A stretch of 64,000 nt of DNA from Gelidibacter sediminis (GTDB lineage Bacteria > Bacteroidota > Bacteroidia > Flavobacteriales > Flavobacteriaceae), in the NCBI RefSeq assembly GCF_004364975.1, contig NZ_SOBW01000008.1:554225-618224 (forward strand), given 5' to 3'. Position numbers and translations under genes: made by a program. Under the pieces are notes generated by a model. That model saw only the letters and a program-made list of their open reading frames with translations. It did no database searches and was not told the DNA's origin. Positions 1 to 8,160 of this stretch are shown here, one piece after another; position 1 is the first letter of the stretch, and every line of letters starts with the position of its first letter.

Positions 1-534
1 AATGAGGTGGCCAAAGCCATCATTTCTGTAATGGGCAATTTACAACCTCATTTAAGAGACGTGCCCGATTTTCAACACAAATTATGGGATCAGCTGTTTA
101 TTATGGCCGATTTTGATTTGGATGTTAATTCACCCTATCCCCAACCTTCAAAAGAGGAATTGCAAGCTCATCCAGACCCTTTAGAATATCCGCAGAATTT
201 CCCAAAATACCGATTCTATGGAAACAACATCAAAACTATGATTGACGTTGCGAATACCTGGGAAGAAGGTGATTTAAAGGAAGCTCTGATTTATACCATT
301 GCCAACCACATGAAAAAATGTTTCCTAAACTGGAACAAAGACACTGTGGAAGATGATGTGATATTTAATCATTTGTACGAATTGTCTGGGGGTAAAATCA
401 ATTTAAAGGTAGAAAATGAAGATTTATCTGATGCTTCTACATTAATGCGAAACAAGAAGAAGTACACCAATACCAGTAACAAAAAAACACACAGTAAAAA
501 AAGCAATACCAACCGCAACAGAAAACGCTACTAA
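1..534 (+). CDS. DUF4290 domain protein, 3' part
   Basis: The reading frame is already open at base 1, so the N-terminus lies outside the window and the GTG at 7 is unlikely to be the start. About 178 residues are visible. The body, with the HKLWDQLFIMADFDLDV and YRFYGNNIKTMI segments, matches the DUF4290 family of Bacteroidetes, whose function is unknown. The last 30 or so residues are a low-complexity Lys/Asn/Ser/Thr/Arg tail that could bind nucleic acid; that is inference. The stop lies 6 bases before murA, so the two genes are probably co-transcribed, an arrangement I believe is common in flavobacteria. Confidence 0.8.
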   Translation, partial: NEVAKAIISVMGNLQPHLRDVPDFQHKLWDQLFIMADFDLDVNSPYPQPSKEELQAHPDPLEYPQNFPKYRFYGNNIKTMIDVANTWEEGDLKEALIYTIANHMKKCFLNWNKDTVEDDVIFNHLYELSGGKINLKVENEDLSDASTLMRNKKKYTNTSNKKTHSKKSNTNRNRKRY

Positions 535-540
535 CCATAC

Positions 541-1851
541 ATGGCAACATTTATAATTGAAGGAGGTCATCAATTAAAAGGAAGTATCCAACCTCAAGGT
601 GCAAAAAATGAAGCATTACAAATCTTATGTGCTGTTTTATTAACACCAGAAACTGTCACTATACATAATATTCCAGACATCATAGATGTCAATAAACTCA
701 TTTCGCTGTTAGAAAAATTAGGTGTCAAAATCGAGAAGATTGGTTCTGGCTCTTATACGTTTAAGGCTGATGAAGTCAATATGAAATATCTCGAATCGGC
801 CGAATTTAAGGAAGACGGTAAAGGATTGCGAGGTTCCATCATGATTGTTGGTCCGCTTTTAGCGCGTTTTGGAAAAGGGTATATCCCAAAGCCTGGAGGT
901 GATAAGATTGGGCGACGAAGATTGGACACCCACTTTGAAGGCTTTATCAATTTAGGAGCAAAATTCCGTTACAACCGTGAAGAGCATTTTTATGGCGTAG
1001 AAGCTGACCGATTGAAAGGCGCATATATGCTGTTGGATGAAGCATCAGTAACAGGGACGGCCAATATTGTAATGGCTGCCGTTTTGGCAGAAGGCACAAC
1101 TACTATTTATAATGCCGCCTGTGAGCCTTATTTGCAGCAATTATGTAAAATGCTCAACAGGATGGGCGCTAAGATCAGTGGTGTAGGCTCAAACATGCTT
1201 ATTATTGAAGGTGTGGATAACTTAAAAGGTACTGATCATAAAATGCTTCCAGACATGATTGAAATTGGAAGTTGGATAGGATTGGCTGCCATGACCAAAA
1301 GTGAACTGACCATTAAAAACGTGAGTTGGGATGATTTGGGACAAATTCCGGATGTGTTCAGAAAATTAGGAATTACCGTTGAACGTAAAGGGGAAGATAT
1401 TTACATCCCTGCGCATAAAGATGGTTATGAAATACAGAGTTATATTGACGGCTCAATATTAACGGTTGCTGATGCGCCTTGGCCTGGGTTTACGCCAGAC
1501 TTGTTAAGTATTGTATTGGTTATTGCTACACAGGCTAGAGGTTCTGTGTTAGTGCACCAAAAAATGTTTGAGAGCCGATTGTTCTTCGTGGATAAGTTAA
1601 TTGATATGGGGGCAAAAATTATACTTTGCGATCCGCATCGTGCCACCGTGATTGGACATGATTTTAAATCGAGTTTAAAAGCCACTACCATGACCTCGCC
1701 AGATATTAGAGCTGGGGTTTCCTTGTTAATTGCCGCTTTGTCTGCAAAAGGAACATCTACCATTCATAATATTGAACAAATTGATCGTGGCTATGAGCGT
1801 ATTGATGAGCGCTTAAGAGCCATCGGTGCAAAGATTACTAGGGTGAGTTAA
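541..1851 (+). CDS. murA: UDP-N-acetylglucosamine 1-carboxyvinyltransferase MurA
   Basis: MurA transfers enolpyruvate from PEP to UDP-GlcNAc, the first committed step of peptidoglycan synthesis in the cytoplasm. At 436 residues it is full length. The substrate-binding Lys22-Asn23 pair sits in QGAKNEAL, as in other MurAs. The catalytic loop reads PGGDKIGRR: residue 121, equivalent to Cys115 of E. coli, is Asp (codon GAT at 901-903). Asp at this site supports catalysis but cannot be alkylated by fosfomycin, so intrinsic resistance is expected. The gene is followed by a strong terminator. Confidence 0.97.
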   Translation: MATFIIEGGHQLKGSIQPQGAKNEALQILCAVLLTPETVTIHNIPDIIDVNKLISLLEKLGVKIEKIGSGSYTFKADEVNMKYLESAEFKEDGKGLRGSIMIVGPLLARFGKGYIPKPGGDKIGRRRLDTHFEGFINLGAKFRYNREEHFYGVEADRLKGAYMLLDEASVTGTANIVMAAVLAEGTTTIYNAACEPYLQQLCKMLNRMGAKISGVGSNMLIIEGVDNLKGTDHKMLPDMIEIGSWIGLAAMTKSELTIKNVSWDDLGQIPDVFRKLGITVERKGEDIYIPAHKDGYEIQSYIDGSILTVADAPWPGFTPDLLSIVLVIATQARGSVLVHQKMFESRLFFVDKLIDMGAKIILCDPHRATVIGHDFKSSLKATTMTSPDIRAGVSLLIAALSAKGTSTIHNIEQIDRGYERIDERLRAIGAKITRVS

Positions 1852-1878
1852 TTGATCAAACCATAATCATACTATAAA

Positions 1879-1912
1879 AAAAACACCTCAAAGTATTGGG
1901 GTGTTTTTCGTT
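1879..1912. terminator. Bidirectional terminator between murA and photolyase
   Basis: An 11-bp stem (AAAAACACCTC with GGGGTGTTTTT, one wobble pair) closes an 8-base loop. A T-run follows on the plus strand, and the A-rich 5' side gives a T-run on the minus strand, so it can end both converging transcripts. A second inverted repeat, TACGGTG/CACCGTA at 1921-1957, lies beside it towards the photolyase gene. Confidence 0.85.
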
Positions 1913-1963
1913 TTCTTAGGTACGGTGGGTGTAAAGTTAATTCGATTACGCACCGTAATTGTC

Positions 1964-3268
1964 TTAATTTAAAGCACGCTTATAAGTTGCTAAACAGCGT
2001 TCGCGCGCTTCTTTATGGTCTACCATTTTATCAGGATACGTCAATTCCTGAAATTCTGGGACCCATTTACTAATGTATTTTAAATCTTTGTCAAACTTTT
2101 CAATTTGTGTTGTCGGATTAAAAATTCTGAAATAAGGTGCGGCATCCACACCGCTACCCGCAACCCATTGCCAATTGCCAACATTGCTCGATAGTTCATA
2201 ATCGTGCAGTTTTTCTGCAAAATAGGCTTCACCCCAACGCCAATCAATGAGTAAGTGCTTGCACAAAAAGCTGCCCACTAGCATACGCACACGGTTGTGC
2301 ATAAAACCTGTGGCATTTAATTGCCGCATCCCAGCATCTACTAACGGATAGCCCGTAGTGCCATTGCACCATTTTTTAAATTCAGCTTCATTATTGCGCC
2401 ATTCAATCCGGTCATATTTGGGTTTAAAACTTTCCTCAACGGTATGAGGGAAATGCCATATTATTTGCATAAAAAATTCACGCCAAATCAGTTCTTGCCA
2501 AAAGATTTCATTGTGTTCTGCAATGGCTTTTTTCATCATCTTACGCACGCTCACCGTCCCAAAGCGTAAGTGTGGTCCTAAACGGGAGGTGCCATCTTTA
2601 GCGGGAAAATTCCTTGTTTTTTCGTACGTTTGAATAAGTGTGGGTGTCACATCGTAGGGTTTGATCTCTTGAGAAGATTTTTTAAAACTCATATCAGATA
2701 AAGTCAAATTAGGTAGACGTGTGTTTTTAACTAAATTGTCAAGATAGGAATTGGTATAAAAAATCTCCAAATCAATGGTTTTGAACTTTTCCTTCCATAC
2801 TTTCATATAAGGCGTATACACCACATACGGATCACCATCTTTCTTTACAACCTCATTTTTTTCAAAAATGACCTGATCTTTAAAGGTTTTAAATACAATG
2901 GAATGCGTGTTGAACAATTCCGCTAGTTCGGCATCCCGTTTGGTGGCGTAAGGCTCATAATCGTGATTGGTAAACACGGCAGAAATTTCATAGTCTTCAA
3001 GGAGCTGTTTATAAACCTCTAGAGGCTTCCCGTGAAACATGGCCAAACAACTCCCGTGGTCATTTTGAAGCGTATCGCGCATACGTTGTACAGTATCGTA
3101 AATAAACGTAACCCGTGCATCATCTTCAGGAAGTTCATCCAAAATATCAGTATCAAAAATAAAAATAGGCAAAACAGGTTGTTCCGATCTTAAGGCTTCA
3201 TAGAATCCGACATTATCATCCAATCGTAAATCACGACGGAACCAGAAAATGGTCAAGGGAGTTTGCAT
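1964..3268 (-). CDS. Deoxyribodipyrimidine photolyase (cryptochrome/photolyase family)
   Basis: A flavoprotein that repairs UV-induced pyrimidine dimers using blue light. The N-terminal Rossmann domain begins TIFWFRRDLRLDDN, which binds the antenna chromophore in this family. The C-terminal half has the FAD-binding hallmarks: the IWREFFMQI helix, then NATGFMHNRVRM and WRWGEAYFAEKL, and the SSNVGNWQWVAGSG loop. Its 434 residues are normal for class I CPD photolyases. The ATG lies one base from the stop of the SRPBCC gene, so it is the last gene of an operon. FolE nearby could supply pterin for an antenna cofactor. CPD rather than 6-4 specificity is likely but not proven. Confidence 0.93.
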   Translation of the reverse strand: MQTPLTIFWFRRDLRLDDNVGFYEALRSEQPVLPIFIFDTDILDELPEDDARVTFIYDTVQRMRDTLQNDHGSCLAMFHGKPLEVYKQLLEDYEISAVFTNHDYEPYATKRDAELAELFNTHSIVFKTFKDQVIFEKNEVVKKDGDPYVVYTPYMKVWKEKFKTIDLEIFYTNSYLDNLVKNTRLPNLTLSDMSFKKSSQEIKPYDVTPTLIQTYEKTRNFPAKDGTSRLGPHLRFGTVSVRKMMKKAIAEHNEIFWQELIWREFFMQIIWHFPHTVEESFKPKYDRIEWRNNEAEFKKWCNGTTGYPLVDAGMRQLNATGFMHNRVRMLVGSFLCKHLLIDWRWGEAYFAEKLHDYELSSNVGNWQWVAGSGVDAAPYFRIFNPTTQIEKFDKDLKYISKWVPEFQELTYPDKMVDHKEARERCLATYKRALN

Positions 3269-3269
3269 A

Positions 3270-3749
3270 TTAATGGTGTTTTCTCATGTTATAGACTCCA
3301 AACAATTCCTCTAATTTTTGTGTCCGATAATTAAAAATCTCTTCCAATTTTGGTTTCACCAGTAGAGGATGCACCAACTGTCCTAAACTACCGAAAGGAA
3401 GCTTATAGTCGATTATATCTTCCATTTCTACGCCTCCATCTATAGCTTTAATAAAGTGTTTGTGGTGCCACAGGTCATAAGGTCCAAAACGTTGTTCATC
3501 TACAAAATATTGATTGGTAACACTATGGGTAATTTCCGTTACCCATTTGGTTTTGATACCTAATATGGGTGTTACAATATACTGAATAATTTGGCCTGCA
3601 AACATAGGTCGGTCAGCACCAGAAAGAATATCAAAGCCCATATAATCTGGAGTAATGGTTTTTAGATTCTTCGGATTTGATAAAAATTCCCATGCTGTTT
3701 CAATACTTATAGGAAGTTTTTGAGTTTTATGAAGAGTGTATATTTTCAT
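3270..3749 (-). CDS. SRPBCC-family ligand-binding protein
   Basis: A 159-residue soluble protein with the SRPBCC (START/polyketide-cyclase-like) pattern: an N-terminal strand with the LPISIETAWEFLSNPKNL segment, central strands, and a long C-terminal helix from about residue 127. The family binds hydrophobic ligands; no ligand can be read from the sequence. It sits 1 base before the photolyase and 17 bases after tspO. SRPBCC genes often accompany photolyases in flavobacterial stress clusters, which suggests a shared response rather than a defined enzymatic step. Confidence 0.8.
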   Translation of the reverse strand: MKIYTLHKTQKLPISIETAWEFLSNPKNLKTITPDYMGFDILSGADRPMFAGQIIQYIVTPILGIKTKWVTEITHSVTNQYFVDEQRFGPYDLWHHKHFIKAIDGGVEMEDIIDYKLPFGSLGQLVHPLLVKPKLEEIFNYRTQKLEELFGVYNMRKHH

Positions 3750-3766
3750 AGCAATGTTGATGTCCT

Positions 3767-4228
3767 TTAATTATTGATAAGGATGTATAGGTTGAGTGAG
3801 GTGGCTACAAAAATCCAAATGACGTAGGGGAGGATAAGGATGTTTTTAATTTTCATCACCTTAAAATAGGTGACTAAAAAAACGGTAATGATAAACGTCA
3901 GTGCGGTTATGATGATAAAACCTATAAAGAGCTGATATTGATTGAAAAAAACAAAATTCCAAGCCACATTTAATACCACTTGCAGTGCAAATAAGGTGAT
4001 GACTTTTTTAGTGGGCTGCTTTAAGTAGAGGAGTGCCATATATAAGGAAAAACACAACATAATAAGCGTCCAGGCGGCACCAAACATCCAATTGGGTGGT
4101 GTCCACGGGGCTTGATTTAGTGAAGTGTACCATTGGCTGGTGGCACCGTCTCCCATCAAGAAAACGCCTAGGCCTAACGCACTGAAATTGATGACAAGAA
4201 AAAGAAGAAAGAACTTTAATGATTTCAT
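3767..4228 (-). CDS. tspO: TspO/MBR family tryptophan-rich sensory protein
   Basis: A 153-residue integral membrane protein with five predicted helices and the Trp/Pro-rich TspO signature in loop 1 (QWYTSLNQAPWTPPNW) followed by AAWTLI. The final helices include LPYVIWIFVATSLNLYI. TspO proteins bind porphyrins and sterols and are tied to light, oxygen and stress responses in bacteria. Its place between glutathione peroxidase (9 bases upstream) and the SRPBCC/photolyase pair fits a role against photo-oxidative damage from tetrapyrroles. Confidence 0.93.
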   Translation of the reverse strand: MKSLKFFLLFLVINFSALGLGVFLMGDGATSQWYTSLNQAPWTPPNWMFGAAWTLIMLCFSLYMALLYLKQPTKKVITLFALQVVLNVAWNFVFFNQYQLFIGFIIITALTFIITVFLVTYFKVMKIKNILILPYVIWIFVATSLNLYILINN

Positions 4229-4237
4229 CAGTAGGCC

Positions 4238-4711
4238 TTACTTTAAATGCTTCGTGATTTTGGTGCTGGAGGGCTTCGTCAAGGAGTAAAAGTAATCAAT
4301 CAACCGCCCTTCCTGATCAATCAAATACTTCTGGAAATTCCATTTCACTGAGGCGTTTTTGACGCCATTTTTTTCTTTGCTAGTCAGATATTGGTATAGT
4401 GGATGCTGCTGTTTGCCTTTCACGTCAACTTTTTCAGTCATCAAAAATGAGACCCCATAATTCAGATCACAAAAGGCGTTGATGTCTTTTGCATCACCCG
4501 GTTCTTGACCACCAAACTGATTGCAAGGCACGCCAATAATTACCAATTGATCCTTAAATTGCTCATATAAAGCTTGCAAATCTTTGTATTGCGGTGTAAA
4601 GCCACATTTGGAAGCCAAGTTTACAATAAGTATATACTTGCCTTTATAAGCACCTAAATTAATGGGCAAGCCCTGCAAACTATTAATTTGAATATCGTAA
4701 AATGAGGTCAA
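4238..4711 (-). CDS. Glutathione peroxidase family peroxidase, probably thioredoxin-dependent
   Basis: Reduces hydroperoxides in the cytoplasm. The peroxidatic Cys36 is in NLASKCGFTPQY, Cys63 in VPCNQFGGQEPG, and Cys81 in AFCDLNYGVSF. Cys at this last position marks the 2-Cys forms that use thioredoxin rather than glutathione. The catalytic Trp-Asn is present as VKWNFQKYL. At 157 residues it is typical. The frame has TAA three codons upstream and no nearby ATG, so translation must start at the TTG at 4709-4711. Confidence 0.92.
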   Translation of the reverse strand: MTSFYDIQINSLQGLPINLGAYKGKYILIVNLASKCGFTPQYKDLQALYEQFKDQLVIIGVPCNQFGGQEPGDAKDINAFCDLNYGVSFLMTEKVDVKGKQQHPLYQYLTSKEKNGVKNASVKWNFQKYLIDQEGRLIDYFYSLTKPSSTKITKHLK

Positions 4712-4803
4712 AGTGAGTTAGGTTTTAAGAAATTAATATAATACGACATAAGCTATAATGGCAATGATCGGAAGCTGTTATCGTTGCAACCTCAGTACAA
4801 TAA

Positions 4804-4857
4804 CTAAAAAGTGGTGAGTTTGCCTGACTACTTATAGCAGCTGCCTCCTCACCACCT
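4804..4857 (-). terminator. Hairpin after the 74-residue gene
   Basis: On the minus strand the inverted repeat GTGGTGAG/CTCACCAC (8 bp, 29-base loop) is followed by TTTTT. It could end or attenuate transcripts from folE and the small gene, leaving the peroxidase-tspO-SRPBCC-photolyase unit with separate expression. The large loop makes it less certain than a short hairpin. Confidence 0.5.
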
Positions 4858-4951
4858 TGATAATTTATTGCGTCCAATAGATGTTTTGTTGACGCTAAGG
4901 CGCAGGATATGTCACGAAAATCTCCATAGAAAAACTGTCAATCTAACAGGT

Positions 4952-5176
4952 CTATGCTACTAAAGGTTTTCCGTTTAAGCGTTTTTCAACTTTGCGTTTT
5001 ATAGCGGTCAAACGCTTCATGATGTCCATGATCTGTTCATCCTTCTTGCGTTTATAAATTTCATTTAAGCCTAAAATTAATGTTTTAGCTTGTCTAGAAA
5101 TTTCGATACGATCACTAGTGGATAGTGACTTCAATTTTCGTTGTTCAAATTCAAGTGCTTCATTAATAATGTCCAT
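4952..5176 (-). CDS. Small helical protein of unknown function (74 aa)
   Basis: I do not recognise the family. The protein is soluble, very rich in Lys/Arg/Glu and predicted almost wholly alpha-helical, with two probable amphipathic helices (about residues 3-40 and 44-68) that could pair as a coiled coil. It starts 4 bases after the folE stop, so it should be translated with folE. The basic C-terminal half (RLTAIKRKVEKRLNG) might contact nucleic acid or a partner; that is inference only. Confidence 0.7.
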   Translation of the reverse strand: MDIINEALEFEQRKLKSLSTSDRIEISRQAKTLILGLNEIYKRKKDEQIMDIMKRLTAIKRKVEKRLNGKPLVA

Positions 5177-5180
5177 AATC

Positions 5181-5876
5181 TTAATCTTTTAAATAATTTT
5201 GCAATTCGGCAATTTTTTGCGGTGTGCCAAATTTTCCACCGTAATGTGACGTTACTGTTGCAGACGCTTCATCTTTAATGCCTCTTGAGGAGACACATAA
5301 GTGTTTTGCATCAATAATAACAGCAACATCTTCAGTACCTAAAATATGCTTTAGTTCTTCTGCAATCTGATTGGTCAAACGTTCCTGTACTTGCGGACGT
5401 TGTGCGTAATACTGCACAATACGATTCAATTTTGAGAGCCCAATCACTTTTCCCGAAGAAATGTAAGCCACGTGTGCTTTTCCAAAAATGGGTACAAAAT
5501 GATGTTCACAATTGGAATAAAGTGTAATATTTTTTTCAACCAACATCTGATTGTATTGATATGAATTCTCAAACAAAGTAATTTTTGGTTTGTTGGCTGG
5601 ATTTAAACCTGAAAAGATTTCATCTATATACATTTTGGCAACGCGCTGTGGCGTGCCTTTTAACGAGTCATCACTTAAATCCAATCCCATCACATCCATA
5701 ATTTCCTCAAAAAGTAACGCAATGCGTTGCTTCTTTACTTCATCAGAATGTTTAAAAGCATCAGGTTTTAATGGGGTTTCCAATCCTGTATAGAGATGGT
5801 CATCACCAATGGTTTCTAGGCTAAATCCATTTAAAGGATTGATCGGGGAAACTGTTAATTCTTCTTTGATACTCAT
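5181..5876 (-). CDS. folE: GTP cyclohydrolase I (FolE)
   Basis: Converts GTP to 7,8-dihydroneopterin triphosphate, the first step to folate and other pterins. The zinc ligands are visible: Cys and His in SNCEHHFVPIFG and Cys in AKHLCVSSRG. The homology domain covers about residues 50-225. I place the start at the ATG at 5876 (231 residues) and not at the TTG 42 bases upstream, because the family begins near here and an A/G-rich stretch precedes the ATG. Lying inside a photolyase cluster, it probably boosts pterin supply under light stress and may not be the only folE in the genome. Confidence 0.95.
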   Translation of the reverse strand: MSIKEELTVSPINPLNGFSLETIGDDHLYTGLETPLKPDAFKHSDEVKKQRIALLFEEIMDVMGLDLSDDSLKGTPQRVAKMYIDEIFSGLNPANKPKITLFENSYQYNQMLVEKNITLYSNCEHHFVPIFGKAHVAYISSGKVIGLSKLNRIVQYYAQRPQVQERLTNQIAEELKHILGTEDVAVIIDAKHLCVSSRGIKDEASATVTSHYGGKFGTPQKIAELQNYLKD

Positions 5877-5993
5877 GTATTGTCTTTTTTTAGTGCTGTC
5901 CTTTAATATTTTTGGCAAGGCAAAGCAACATTGGGATGCTAGATGGAACCATAATTATTAACCCTCCTTATCCACTTTATTAATAGTATAACT

Positions 5994-6419
5994 TTATGGA
6001 AGTACGTCGTATTGCGAGTGATACTTCACTTTTGCGTCCAATAGCTTGTCAAAAAAAGCTTTATTTTCTTTAAAGGTTGTATTTTGTTTAAAATGAATAA
6101 ATTTACCTTGTGCATGTATGCTACTGCCATTGGTTTTGTAAATGACCAATTGGTAATAGGGGATGACCCAAGTAAAGTTTTTTAAGCCTTTATTTATCCG
6201 AATTAATACGCCATTGGGACGCAATTCCAAATTAGCGTAATTTACATCATCAACCTTATTTAAATACTGCTGCATGTTTGGGCTTACAGCCTCAACAATC
6301 ATTCGTTTAGATCCGACACCGCCCATTTTTATAGCGTTTACCAATCCAAAAGATTTACCAACTAAATCATCAATGAGTTTGTTGTGGTCTTTATTGGTGT
6401 GCGTCGTATCCAAAATCAT
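5994..6419 (-). CDS. Conserved-looking cytoplasmic protein of unknown function (141 aa)
   Basis: No family is recognised. It has no signal peptide or membrane segment; the pattern is an N-terminal helical part followed by alternating strands (for example NGVLIRINKG, FTWVIPYYQLVIYK, GKFIHFKQN) and a C-terminal helix. It may be a small alpha/beta domain. It is the first gene of the segment containing folE, 117 bases upstream of it, and its promoter region carries the same TTGTTTAAG/TTAAACAA motif as the tetR promoter region, so it probably belongs to the same regulon. Confidence 0.7.
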   Translation of the reverse strand: MILDTTHTNKDHNKLIDDLVGKSFGLVNAIKMGGVGSKRMIVEAVSPNMQQYLNKVDDVNYANLELRPNGVLIRINKGLKNFTWVIPYYQLVIYKTNGSSIHAQGKFIHFKQNTTFKENKAFFDKLLDAKVKYHSQYDVLP

Positions 6420-6444
6420 TTGACTAATATAGTAGATTTAAATC

Positions 6445-6486
6445 ATTGTTTAAGTTTAGATGTAAAACATTAAACAATTTTTAACA
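6445..6486 (-). promoter_or_regulatory. TTGTTTAAG/TTAAACAA motif upstream of the 141-aa gene
   Basis: ATTGTTTAAGTT (6445-6456) is identical over 12 bases to 10173-10184 in the tetR upstream region. TTAAACAA (6470-6477) forms an inverted partner of TTGTTTAA with a 16-base spacer, and TTAACA follows at 6481. The elements lie about 25-65 bases upstream of the start codon, where an operator or activator site is expected. Confidence 0.5.
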
Positions 6487-6655
6487 TTTAAAATGATATT
6501 GGTTCTGGTGCTGGATCTTAGTAGGCAATTGACCTCATTACTTACATTTAGCAATACGAATTATAGCGACCTATTTTTAAGAAAATTTGAGATGATATTC
6601 GCCAAGTAATGCAATGCGATACGCTGTATGTGAATCAATTTAAAAAAAAGGAGCA

Positions 6656-8104
6656 TTAGGTGTTGATTACATGGGTGTTATCTACTTCTACCAATTTATT
6701 GATCATGCCTCTAAAAATAAAGCCGTGAAATGGCAATACACTATACCAATACAAGCGTCCAGCCAATCCTCGTGGTCTAAATGTTGCGGTTTGTTTAAGT
6801 AATCCGTCTTCAATTTTGAATTCTAGCCAAGCTTCGCCCGGAAGTTTCATTTCAGCATATAATAGGAGTTTACGTTCCTCTCGATCACTAAAAATAACGC
6901 GCCAAAAGTCTAAGGCATCTCCAGCATCTAATTTGGACAAATGGGTTCTGCCTCGGCGCAATCCAATGCCGCCAAATAATTTGTCTAAATGGCCCCTAAT
7001 TTTCCATAAATAGGTGCCATAGTACCAACCTGTTGAGCCACCAATAGACCAAATTCGATTTACCGTGCGCTCCATATCCACAATTTTACGTTCCTTATAA
7101 TCTGTAAAGCAGCCGTAGGTTGGAACGTTGATGTATTTATGGAGACTGTTTTGAAGGCGACCACTGCTTACCATAGAATCTTTCCAACTGGACACAATGC
7201 TGTTTTGCTCAATCTTTTCAAAAGCCAATTCAACTGCTTCGCGATAAGTTATGGGCTGTACATCTAGAATGTGGTTGATATCACTTTTTTTGCCAATTAT
7301 TTCAATCCCCATACTATCCACCAATGATGTGGCGAGTTTATAGGAGGTTGATGTGACAAAATAGAGCCAATAAGAGGACAGTTTTGGAGTCATTAGAGGC
7401 ACTGTGAGGATGTGTCGTTTGAGTTTTCTAATCTCAGCAAATTTTAATAACATCTCCTTATAGGTCATCACTTCAGGACCAAAAATATCGAAGGATTTAT
7501 TGTACAATTCTTCCCGTCCTTTTGCTTTTGACAAAAAAGCCAATACATCTCTAACCGCTAAAGGCTGCGTTTTGGTATTCAGCCACTTTGGCGCAATCAT
7601 CACCGGTAATTTTTCGACCAGATCCCTTATAATTTCAAATGACGAGCTGCCAGACCCTACAATAATGCCTGCCTTAAAAATGGTCAGTGCATAATGTTGA
7701 GAAGACAATAAATCTTCAACATTTTTACGTGACTGTAAATGTTTTGATAGATTTTTATCATTGGTAATGCCACTCAAATAAATGACTTGTTTTACTTGTG
7801 TGGTAGAAAAATAGGCTTCAAAGTTTTCAGCACAGGTGGCTTCCAATTTTTCAAAATCCTTTGACGTATTGGACATGGAATGAATGAGGTAATACGCCAC
7901 ATCGATGTCTTTTGGGATGTTTTGAAGCGTTGCTGGTTTTAAAAAATCGGCTTCAACAATGGTGATGTTGGCATCTTCCCGATAAGTTTTATCCACGCGC
8001 ATTTTATCACGGACTGCACACACCACTTCATGGCCTTCATTAATTAATATAGGAATGATGCGCTTGCCAATATAGCCTGTAGACCCAGTAACGAGTATTT
8101 TCAT
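6656..8104 (-). CDS. SDR-type NAD(P)-binding protein with C-terminal DUF2867
   Basis: A 482-residue two-part protein. Residues 1-300 form an atypical short-chain dehydrogenase fold, starting with the nucleotide-binding GSTGYIGKRI and containing YLIHSM and the VIYLSGI strand. Residues 310-480 match DUF2867, a START-like domain (for example RTVNRIWSIGGSTGWYYG). Proteins of this pair type are frequent companions of photolyases and carotenoid genes. The substrate is unknown. It lies 56 bases after the ABC1 gene and probably shares its transcript. Confidence 0.88.
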   Translation of the reverse strand: MKILVTGSTGYIGKRIIPILINEGHEVVCAVRDKMRVDKTYREDANITIVEADFLKPATLQNIPKDIDVAYYLIHSMSNTSKDFEKLEATCAENFEAYFSTTQVKQVIYLSGITNDKNLSKHLQSRKNVEDLLSSQHYALTIFKAGIIVGSGSSSFEIIRDLVEKLPVMIAPKWLNTKTQPLAVRDVLAFLSKAKGREELYNKSFDIFGPEVMTYKEMLLKFAEIRKLKRHILTVPLMTPKLSSYWLYFVTSTSYKLATSLVDSMGIEIIGKKSDINHILDVQPITYREAVELAFEKIEQNSIVSSWKDSMVSSGRLQNSLHKYINVPTYGCFTDYKERKIVDMERTVNRIWSIGGSTGWYYGTYLWKIRGHLDKLFGGIGLRRGRTHLSKLDAGDALDFWRVIFSDREERKLLLYAEMKLPGEAWLEFKIEDGLLKQTATFRPRGLAGRLYWYSVLPFHGFIFRGMINKLVEVDNTHVINT

Positions 8105-8160
8105 ATAAAATTTTTATGATGTTGGTTAAGACCTTGGGATGCTAGTAAGCCCGAAACGTG

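Noticed and set aside
753..950. Antisense ORF inside murA
   Set aside because: It is a shadow of the murA coding frame with no recognisable protein features; the same holds for the other antisense ORFs inside large genes.
1921..1957. Operator at TACGGTG/CACCGTA
   Set aside because: It lies between converging gene ends beside a terminator, so a regulatory site for a start is unlikely; it may be a further 3'-end hairpin.
4711..4951. Riboswitch in the gap before the peroxidase gene
   Set aside because: Only a GTGGTGAG/CTCACCAC hairpin followed by T residues on the minus strand is visible; I find no conserved riboswitch core, so a terminator explains it better.
5877..5918. TTG start that lengthens FolE by 14 residues
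   Set aside because: The added residues are not typical of FolE, and the ATG at 5876 is preceded by an A/G-rich site.
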